Shown: positions 55,832 to 64,000 of the stretch, in pieces
Position numbering within the stretch: position 1 is the stretch's first letter
Layout of the letters: each line of letters opens with the position of its first letter
Source of the DNA: Cryptomeria japonica
Lineage: Eukaryota; Streptophyta; Pinopsida; Cupressales; Cupressaceae
Direction of reading: 5' to 3'
Length of the DNA stretch: 64,000 bases
Assembly (NCBI RefSeq): GCF_030272615.1
Contig: NC_081405.1
Coordinates: 472,614,008-472,678,007 of the forward strand
The notes under the pieces: generated by a model
Database searches by the model: none
Seen by the model: the letters and a program-made list of their open reading frames with translations, nothing else
Told to the model about the DNA's origin: nothing
Position numbers and translations under genes: made by a program

Positions 55832-56822
55832 ATTAGGGCTTCATTGATTGGTTTTTGGAGACATTGTGGAAGACTTCTATTTTTAGATTTGAGGAAATGC
55901 GCTTTTTGGAGGCATCTTGGAGTATTTTCGACCTCACCATTGCATCTGGGAGGCCATTTCCATAAAAATCAAGTATAAATTCGACCTATTTTGGTGAAAA
56001 TCGATTTTTGGGTGTGGAGGAAATTTTCTGCCCAATTCGGGTGGTACGGTATTGAATTTTCAGATTTTTTGAAAAAAAAAAAATTTGAAAATTATTTTCC
56101 AGTTTGAAAATTATTTTTTGAGATCCATACCTTCTGCCCAATCAGCTTCTGCCCAATCAGCAGCACCCAGTCAGCATTTTCTTTGGAAATTTTTAGACCC
56201 CTCTCTGTTGAGCAGTTTGGATTTTTGGGTCAACTTTGGAGGCCCATAACTTACTCAATTTTGCTCCTTTTGGGGTGCAAGTTTTTTTGATTTGGGCTAA
56301 TTTTTCATGCTCTTCGCAGTGGTATGGTTATTTTCTGGTTTTGGTGCACAGGGTTTTCAGAATTTTCAGATTCTCTTAGTTGTGCCTGTCCAATCCTCAA
56401 TTCTGCAACTTCAAAGGCCTCGTTTGAGCTCATACGACCTCCTTTTCAGGTGCCTTTTTTTTTAAAGTGCATGTTTTTTTATCTACTTTCATAATCTATG
56501 ATCATATTTCAGAGATTTTAAGTAGAAATTGTACTTTCAGATATTGGTCTTATTTTGCCTATTTGGTACTTGTAAATTGTTTGGATATTAGTTTAGATCT
56601 CTTGCATTATTAGTTTGAGTCTTTTTTGGCCTTATTGAGGCAATTGTAAAATTGAAATTAGAAGTCCACTTTGCCATTTTTTGCAAAGTGGCCCATTGTA
56701 CATGCACTAAGTATAAAGTGCCAAATCATCACTTTAGGGGGGGTTCTTTGATTCAGTGAATTTGCGGGGGTGTCCTATGTGATTGTGCATCTCTTTCCTT
56801 GTGCTCTTTCATTTTTGTTGCA
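55832..56822 (+). other. Leader of element E
   Basis: About 1 kb between primer site and gag start, T-rich with ttttgggtcaac/ttttcagatttt words. No gene. Confidence 0.5.
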
Positions 56823-57788
56823 ATGAGTCTTCATAAATTTCCACCTTTCACTCCACATAATTATGCATCATGGAAAATTAAAGTATGGAGCAAATTAATG
56901 GAAAAAGGTTTCACGCATTACATAGATGGAACAATAGCAGCACCACCTAATCTTAAGGCTGATCCTAATGCTCAGTTAGTATGTCTCACAAAGAATTGCA
57001 TGGCTCTTAGAACTTTGCGCAAGTATGTATCAGATGACCTCATCTTTCATATTGAAAAGTGTACTACAATCAAAGATGCTTGGGATATGTTTCAGAAATT
57101 GTATGGTCAAGTTGATGAAATCAAAGGTTATAAGATTGACAATGAGCTCACCAACTTGGATCCCAAGAGTTTTGATACAATCCAAGATTATGTCACCAAA
57201 GCAAATGAGCTAAGAGCAAAGCTTAAGGATTGTGGAATTGACAAAAAGGATGCTCAGTTGATATTCAACTTGTTGGACAAGCTTGCACTAGAATATGCAG
57301 CATTTGTGTCTAGCTTCCAAACTCATCGTTTGACAGTGGGGAGTTCCTATGTTATGCCTTCATTTGATGCTTTCACAGAAATGTTGATATTGGAACAATC
57401 TAAGTTGTTGAACATGGGCTTCTCAAGTCTTCAAATTCCAAGGCTTTGGTGGCTAATCAAGGGAATCAAGGAGGTCAAGGCAAAGATTCCAACAAGAAGA
57501 AGAAGCACTCTAAGTCACAGCCACAACAGGAAAAAGGATAATCATCCTCTCTATCACAAGGCGATTTTTCATCCTCTTCCAAGAAGGGGACACCACCTAA
57601 GAAGGATAAGCCAACTTGTGCATATTGCAAGAAGTATGGTCTTGATGAGCATCGATGCCACACAAAGCAATTTGACAAGTTAACTAATCTTCTTAAGAAA
57701 AACAACATCAACTTGTCATTCGCCTAGACAAAGAAGGATTCATCTCCTTCCTCTTCCGCACATTCTAAGGGAAAAGGGCAAGCATTTG
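56823..57788 (+). pseudogene. gag of element E
   Basis: Starts M-S-L-H-K-F-P-P-F (56823; the in-frame ATG at 56799 is less likely). It has the UBN2-type Gag features W-K-I-K-V-W, A-W-D-M-F-Q-K-L-Y and the downstream L-x3-L-A-L-E-Y. Near 57440 a frameshift moves the reading frame. The zinc-binding C-A-Y-C-x-K-Y-G-x-D-E-H-x-C segment (57617-57660) is read in the new frame. A TAA (57539) and a TAG (57725) interrupt it. Confidence 0.85.
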
Positions 57789-58578
57789 TGGCTACAACAG
57801 GTTCTTCACAGCAGTGGATACTTGACTCAGGTGCCTCATATCACATGGGTTCTACAAAGGAGCAATTTTCTTCATTGGAGCCATCTAAGGTGCCTCACAT
57901 TTACATAGGTGATGATACACAAGTAGAGGTTGAAGGGAAAGGTTCAGTTGACATGGATGATGGAACATTTGAGAATGTTCTCTATGTTCAGAACTTGTCT
58001 ACCAACCTTCTCTCTATCTATCAAATCACTCACTATGGGAATGGGAAAAAAGTTGAGTTTACACCAGATTCAGTTGTGGTAAAGGAACTTGATGATGATG
58101 CCTTGGTAGCAGTGGGACAAGTCAATGACAACTCAAGGCTTTATTCATCCTCCCACTTTGTGCCAAGTTCACCTTCTAGGGCCTTGCTTACTCATTCAAA
58201 TTCTGAAAGTAAGCTATGGCATGAGCAGTTTGGTCACCTCAACTACCGCTATCTTCAGTAGCTCAGCACTAAAGACATGGTCACAGGTCTACCTCGAATC
58301 AGTTTTTTAGAGGGTGTATGTTCAGGTTGTTCCATGGGCAAGCATCTCGAGGAAAAGTTTGATAAAGGGAAAGCTTGGAGAGCTTTGGAAATTCTTCAAC
58401 TTGTTCACAGCGATGTAGCAGGTCCATTTCCAGCACCTTCATTTAGCAAGGCCCGCTATGTCCTCACATCCATTGATGACTACTCCCGCTTCCCTCAGGT
58501 CTACTTTCTTATTCATAAGAGTGAAGTATTTGACAGATTTCAGGACTTCAAGACTCGTGTGGAGAAGCATCTGGGAAA
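57789..58578 (+). pseudogene. Protease and integrase N-terminal part of element E
   Basis: Aspartic protease with intact I-L-D-S-G-A-S-Y-H-M (about 57818-57847). Then the GAG-pre-integrase and HHCC zinc module: L-W-H-E-Q-F-G-H-L and C-S-G-C, followed by the first integrase catalytic box S-I-D-D-Y-S. There is a TAG at 58259 and a single-base deletion near 58578, after which the frame changes. Confidence 0.88.
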
Positions 58579-60891
58579 GTGGTGAAGATTCTTCGCATAG
58601 ATAATGGAAGAGAATATGTGAACAAAAGACTTGAGGATTTTTGGACATTTGAGGGGATTGATCTTCAACATTCTGTCGCATACACTCCACAGCAGAACAG
58701 AGTTGCAGAACACAAGAATAGAACTCTTAAAGAAATGGCTAGCTGTATGATTCATGGACGTTCTCTTGATCCCACCTTTTGGGTCGAGGCTATTAGTTGT
58801 GCCACACACATCCAGAATTGGGTTCCTCACAAAACTTTTCAAGGTATTACTCCTTTTGAGGCTTGGGCTAGTAGGAAACCGATTGTGAGACATTTCAGAG
58901 TCGTTGGGTGTCCAGCATGGGCTCGCATACCTCCACAAAAACACAAGGCATTGGAACCTCAGAGTCAGCCTTGCATATTTGTTGGATATCCTAAGGGTGT
59001 TAAGGCATATAGATTGATGGATCCTGAGACACATGAGGTGTTCATTGAGAGGAGTGTTCACTTTGAGGAAAGCTCTCCTAGCTTAGCCTTTCTACCTCCT
59101 CCACCTTCCTCCATTGTGGATAGTGATGCTAGTGATTCAAATGATGAGACTCCTTCAACTTTGACTCGTAGGGTTACACCTCCGTAGGGTCCACTTGCAG
59201 TTGAGGAGCCTTGTTCTCCACCTCCACCTAGACCTTGTTGGGCTCAATAGACACTTGAGTCTGCGAGTTCTCTTGTTGGGGATCCTTCAGATACATGGAG
59301 AACTCGATCACAACATCAGGATCTTCCACATGCATTCATTGCTACTGCTTCTGATCCATAGACATTTCGGGAAGCATCAGGGGTTCCTGAGTGGGACCAA
59401 GCTATGGAGGAAGAGTATAGTTCCTTGATGAGGAACAACACATGGGATTTAGTCCATCTCCCTAAGGGGAGAAAGATGGTTCGATGTAAGTGGATCTATC
59501 GGACCAAGTATGCAACGGATGGTAGTGTGGATAAGTACAAGGCTCGGCTTGTTGCGAAAGGTTTCTCCTAGGTAGCAGGTGTTGACTATACTGAGACCTT
59601 TGCACCCGTAGCCAAGATGAACTCCATTCTCTTGACACTTGCTATTGTTGCAGCTCATGGTTGGGCTGTACATCAGATGGATGTGAAGAGTGCTATTCTT
59701 CATGGTGATCTTGATGAGGAGATTTATATGGAGCAGCTACAGGGTTTCATCCAGGATACTTCCTTGGTTTGCAGACTAAGGAAATCTCTCTATGGCCTTA
59801 AGCAGGCCCCTAGGGCTTGGTATGCCAAGATGGATTCCTTTCTTCTCTCTGTAGGGGTCACCAGGTGTCATTCTGATCCGAATGTCTATATTTTGCGACA
59901 GGATGACTCTCACTTGATACTTGTGCTCTATGTTGATGATTTGATCATTACAGGGAGTACCGCATCCATCATTAGCAGGGTCAAATCCGCTTTGCATGAC
60001 AGATTTACTATGACTAACTTGGGTCTTTTGCACTACTTTCTCGGGATAGAGATTTCACAGTCACCTTCCGAGATTGCACTATCATAGCTCAAGTATGCTC
60101 TTGATCTACTTGCATGCTTTCATATGGCTGATTGTAAGCCTGCATCGACTCCCTTGCTTTCCAGAGTCAAGCTTGAGGCTCAGTGTTCTTCTCCACCAGT
60201 TGATGCCACTTTGTATCGTCAGCTTGTGGGTAGTCTCATCTACTTGACCCATACACGCCCTGATATTTCATTTGCAGTTGGCATGGTTTCCCGCTTCATG
60301 CAGGAACCACATGAGCTTCATTGGAAAGCTGCCAAATGCATCCTTCATTACATCCAAGGTACACATTATTATGGGATTCACTATGCAGCAGGCATAGGAC
60401 TTCGCCTGGTTGGTTACACAGACTCCAATTGGGCTGGCGATCTTGATGATCGTAAGTCTACTTCCAGTTACAGTTTTCACCTTGGTTCAAGCCCCATTTG
60501 TTGGCAGAGCAAGAAGCAGCATGCTATTGCTCTTTCTTCGACTGAGGCTGAGTATCAAGGCGTTGTTAACGTAGTGACTGAGACCATTTGGCTTCAGCAG
60601 ATTCTCACAGAGTTTGGGTTCACCACTCCATGACTGACAGTTCTACATTGCAACAATCAGAGTGCTATTGCTATCTCGAAGAACCCGGTCCAGCACTAGC
60701 GGACCAAACACATCGAGATTCATATGCACTATATCCAAGAGCTAATTCAGGAGCAGGTCATTGATTTGCAGTATTGTCCTACAATGGAGCAGGTTGCAGA
60801 CATATTCACCAAACCTTTCACCGAGAGTAAGTTCCAGCAGTTGCGAGCTCTCTTGGGGGTGCAGGATGTGTCATTAGGGGAGGTCAACTGA
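58579..60891 (+). pseudogene. Integrase core, reverse transcriptase and RNase H of element E
   Basis: One frame of 771 codons without indels, broken by seven stops: six TAG (59185, 59248, 59359, 59569, 60085, 60697) and one TGA (60631). Integrase: I-D-N-G-R-E-Y (Ser of the usual S-D-N-G changed to Ile) and the block with H-K-N-R-T. Reverse transcriptase: [29 protein letters not shown] and the intact catalytic Y-V-D-D near 59935. RNase H: the D-S-N-W-A-G-D block with S-S-T-E-A-E-Y, ending D-I-F-T-K-P-F. True stop TGA at 60889. Confidence 0.92.
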
Positions 60892-61150
60892 CCTCTCCTT
60901 CCTCTCTTATGGGGGGGACTTTTTCCTCTTTGAGGTTTTGTCCTTCTTCTTTGAGAGTCTTTTGTACTTTCATCTCTCTTTTTGGGGGAGTTTTTTCCCA
61001 CTGGGTTTTCTCCTTTTCTCCGTTTGTGAGAGATTGCATTGCATGGTTTTGCTTGCATTTGCATATTGTACATGGGTACCTATCATGGCCTAGTAGTCGA
61101 GACCCATCTTGCATTGTTGACTTGAGTCTTCATTCCCCTAAGTTGCACTT
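60892..61150 (+). other. 3' untranslated region of element E
   Basis: T/C-rich with tttttcctctttgagg and ttttgggggag words. No gene. Confidence 0.6.
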
Positions 61151-61159
61151 AAGGGGGGG
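61151..61159 (+). other. Polypurine tract of element E
   Basis: AAGGGGGGG directly before the 3' LTR. Confidence 0.9.
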
Positions 61160-61608
61160 TGTTGGTGTAAATAAATATTCATTATGGATATTATTACAGT
61201 TTACTTAAGTTAACATAGGATAATGCATTTCTTCATAGTTTGGATTTGAGACACTTAGGGAAGTGTGCACATAGGGATAGAGCTTGTAGGAGAAATTCTA
61301 CCTTTTGTGGTCTTATTTTGTTGTTACACTCCAGATTCGGTGGGTCATCCACCTCTTGTGGAATATTATATTATTTCTCCTACCTACCCCTAGTATTTCT
61401 TACCTACCCTTGTTTCTCATTGAGCCACATGTCATGATTGTGTGCTTGTACATCCATATGGCCTTGCCTATATAAGAAGGCCTATTGATTGTATTGGGGA
61501 ATCCGGTTGATCATTTTCATATTGATGAGAATACAGTTTGTTCTTCTCATTCTTTTGTCTCTATTTTTATACTTTTCATTGTGCTCTTGATCTTGGTAAA
61601 ATTTCACA
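61160..61608 (+). mobile_element. 3' LTR of element E
   Basis: TGTTGGTGTA...ATTTCACA, the same length as the 5' copy. GCATT follows. Confidence 0.92.
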
Positions 61609-61613
61609 GCATT

Positions 61614-62154
61614 CAAGTTATATAAAATAATAGCTAGTTGGAAAGGGGTCGACGTTGGCTTAGTCTTGCCTATAATTAAATTTAAGTTTAATATTTCAAG
61701 GTTCAAATCTAAACTAGAGAGTTAAACCAATCTCATTTATATGGTGTATAATTAAACCCAAAATGAAAAATGGGTAAATTACAGACAGGTCTAGACACTT
61801 GGGATGTGTATAATCAAATTAGTCAATGCCAATGTTATTTTCTATCTTTTACACTATAAAATATTCTACTTTTATTCTACTCATTACATTAAGGATAGAT
61901 CAAGGTCAATGTGAGACCCAAATAGAGGATAATTTAAGTGCAAGTATGCACTTTTCTCCCTTCCATTAGATTATCCTATCTTTGATTTGCATTTAAGTAC
62001 TATGAAAATGATCATCAATGCAAATGAAAAGATGATTATTTTGTACATGCTCCTTGTAATAAGAACCCCATTTAGAAAAACTTGTATCCACAAAAATGTT
62101 CCATTAAGTAACATCTAATAAGAATTTAAGACATTATTAAATAACTAATTGATC
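61614..62154. other. Intergenic sequence after element E
   Basis: No gene or element recognised. Confidence 0.5.
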
Positions 62155-62640
62155 ATGTCAACAAATAAAAAGTAAGATGGCAGTTCTAGGTCTGAGGAGA
62201 ATGAGAGGAAAATACTGGAATTTTTGGAAAATGTTGGCAAGGATGTTAATATTGTAAAAACTAATTATGAGGGGTGTATTGGTGTGTTGGAGGCTAAGAT
62301 AAAGAAGATCAACAATAATTTGATTAATTTCATCAAAACACGTTACATGTTCATTCACAACAGTGCCGACAGTGCACAAAGGTCTTGGTGGATAAATGAT
62401 AGAAGATGCAAGCTTGTAAGTCTTCAGATAAAATATGTATTGATCTAGATAATGTTGATAAAGGTAATCAAGTAATTGTTGAAAAGTCCCATGCACTAGA
62501 ACTTGGGGAAACCTTAAGAATTCTATGGAGAAGGATAATATTGATCTTAGAGATATGAAGAATCTATCTCAGAATCTTGATCAGTTGGAGGCTGAGATTG
62601 CAGAGGCCCTCAAGAATATTTGGGTATGTGCAAGATCATG
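62155..62640 (+). pseudogene. Degenerate coiled-coil ORF remnant
   Basis: The plus-strand frame 62224-62448 and the next frames give Glu/Lys/Asn-rich heptad-like sequence (I-L-E-F-L-E-N-V-G, L-E-A-K-I-K-K-I-N-N-N, then D-Q-L-E-A-E-I-A-E-A-L-K near 62580). At least one stop and one frameshift. No family recognised. It could be a fragment of a retroelement ORF1 or a host coiled-coil protein. Confidence 0.3.
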
Positions 62641-64000
62641 GTAGGACAAACTAAGCCCTTAAGTGTGGATGAAAATTTAGAAAAATAGAGTTAGGCAACT
62701 TGACAAGAAAATTTGAATAGGTTATGAACATAATTTGAAAAATATGTAAAACATAATTTGTAGCAAATTGAATGTAGTTTCTAAGCTACTCGTTGTTTTC
62801 TAAAAAAAATAGATCTATGTGGTGAAAATTTAAAATTTCAATGTAGTAGTACTAATTTTTTAGGAAAAAGATAAAAAAAAGTAGGTGTATGTTTGACCAA
62901 CCTAAGTACAAGAAAAACATAATATTTTTGTACTCCACTTTAAATATAAGTAGAGGACTCATGCTTGAATGTGACACATCTTTTTTTAAATTTTTTTCTT
63001 AGTAAATAATTAGTTGTGAATTTTTTACTAGAACTTTTGAAAAATATAAAAAACTCGTATGTTTGATCACCATAACTTGGTCAAAACTTTATGAAATTCA
63101 ATTTTTTTAATTTTGAATCCTACAGTATGTGAAGCATAGAATGTGTTGCATCTTTCAGATTCAAAAAAAGTTAAACCATTTGAAAGTTATAGATGTTTTT
63201 CAATTAGCCTAGCAATTAGGAATTTAGACATAATGTATGTAAAAAACCAATAATAATTATCCAAAATAAGGCATAATTTATATTGATGAAAAGTTGACAA
63301 TTTCCTTAAAAAACCCTTTTCATTTCATCATTTTGGGGTAAAAAAAAGTCATCAGCCACATGGGCGAAGTCTGGAAAACCAAGGAAAACTTCTAAACACA
63401 TTTTTTGTGTTGACTTTCCAAGTTTAGCACTTCCAATCCAAATCCTGAAGCAAATCCCAAAGGTATAGGTTTTTGTCAGAAAAAACAAATATCTGATAAT
63501 ATCAAATATCTGTTAGTATTTTTAGACGCTAAAAATTGGTAATCACTTGCATTCTACATTTTTAACCTAATCATGCGTATAATCTTCATTATTCATGCCA
63601 TCTTGTCCTGCTTCGCCTTTCCCATTTTTTGTCCAGATCTTTTCATTTTATTCTCATTTCAAGTCTGGGATTTGATTTCGTCCTCAACTTCATCACCTTG
63701 GCATCAGTTCATTCCCTTCTCAAGTCCAGTAAAATTAATTTTGTCTCGAACCCTACTCCAATTAGGGTATTTTGCTTCCTTTTTTGGTCATGTCGCTTCC
63801 TGCTTTCCATTTTCTGTCCCATTGGCTTCATTTTTTCCCTATTCCTATTTTATGGTTTCATTTTGGCCTCTTCTCCTAGCCCATGGCATTGCATTTGTCC
63901 CTTTTTCGTCCATTAACTCACTTTGACCTAGTTTACCCACTTTTTTACCTAGTTTTACTCAGTTTGACCTAATTTTTCCATTTTTTGCTCTTGATTCTTC
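62641..64000. other. AT-rich intergenic sequence
   Basis: No supported gene. The plus-strand frames at 63573-63926 are T/C-rich, lack any domain and look like chance. Confidence 0.45.

Larger units (their letters stand above)
55370..61608 (+). mobile_element. Element E: complete Ty1/copia retrotransposon
   Basis: Two 449-bp LTRs (55370-55818, 61160-61608) flank a 5.34 kb interior. Target copies are GTATT (55365-55369) and GCATT (61609-61613), one mismatch. Primer site, about 1 kb leader, gag, protease, integrase, RT, RNase H, then a polypurine tract. LTRs differ at about 17 of 449 positions by eye (about 4%). A different lineage from A: short LTR, opposite strand. Confidence 0.93.

Noticed and set aside
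63573-63926. Two overlapping plus-strand ORFs rich in Phe/Ser/Leu
   Set aside because: T/C-rich sequence opens all frames; no motif, start context or neighbouring exon.

Overview
This window is repeat-dominated nuclear DNA of a seed plant. The signs are Ty1/copia and Ty3/gypsy LTR retrotransposons, an L1-type LINE, a tRNA-derived SINE, a long AT-rich satellite, and one intact four-exon gene of the plant-specific PAR1 family with short GT-AG introns. The density of old, nested LTR elements with 1.1-1.6 kb LTRs would fit a gymnosperm such as a conifer, but that is an inference. Nothing bacterial, organellar or viral was seen.

Region 1 (1-19.5 kb) is a nest on the minus strand. The backbone is a decayed Ty3/gypsy element D (gag 3495-5438, LTR from 5641). 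Element Z, a non-autonomous LTR element running off the left edge, sits next to or in D's gag. Element C (6063-18824, TSD GTAGT) is inserted in D's LTR. C keeps gag and protease but has lost reverse transcriptase and RNase H. In their place it carries, on the opposite strand, a plant mobile domain (PMD) pseudogene preceded by an array of eight covarying hairpins.

Region 2 (19.5-28.3 kb) holds a 3.35 kb satellite built of a 20-bp unit with two internal palindromes. It is flanked by copies of a 16-bp palindrome, AAACGGGATCCCGTTT. Next to it is a decayed minus-strand ORF of unknown family (24.7-27.2 kb) with a repetitive leader.

Region 3 (28.3-48.9 kb) is a three-layer nest. LINE F is split in its endonuclease by Ty1/copia element A (30366-45122, TSD CATGA). 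A's 5' LTR is in turn split by element B (36915-44931, TSD GTCTC). B is a non-autonomous LTR element of the same organisation as Z: a coiled-coil ORF1 with 4-5 zinc knuckles and a roughly 1,100-codon ORF2 of unknown function, with no protease, integrase or polymerase. A solo LTR (47301-48927, TSD AAGAG) follows.

Region 4 (49-55.3 kb) is the only host-gene territory: the PAR1-like gene (52188-53041), its TATA box and 5' UTR, duplicated flanking segments and a SINE.

Region 5 (55.4-61.6 kb) is a complete Ty1/copia element E on the plus strand. The remaining 2.4 kb is AT-rich with one weak coiled-coil ORF remnant.

Premature stops are strikingly biased to TAG in elements A, E and the PMD cassette (26 of 34). 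This is what deamination of CHG-methylated CAG would leave.
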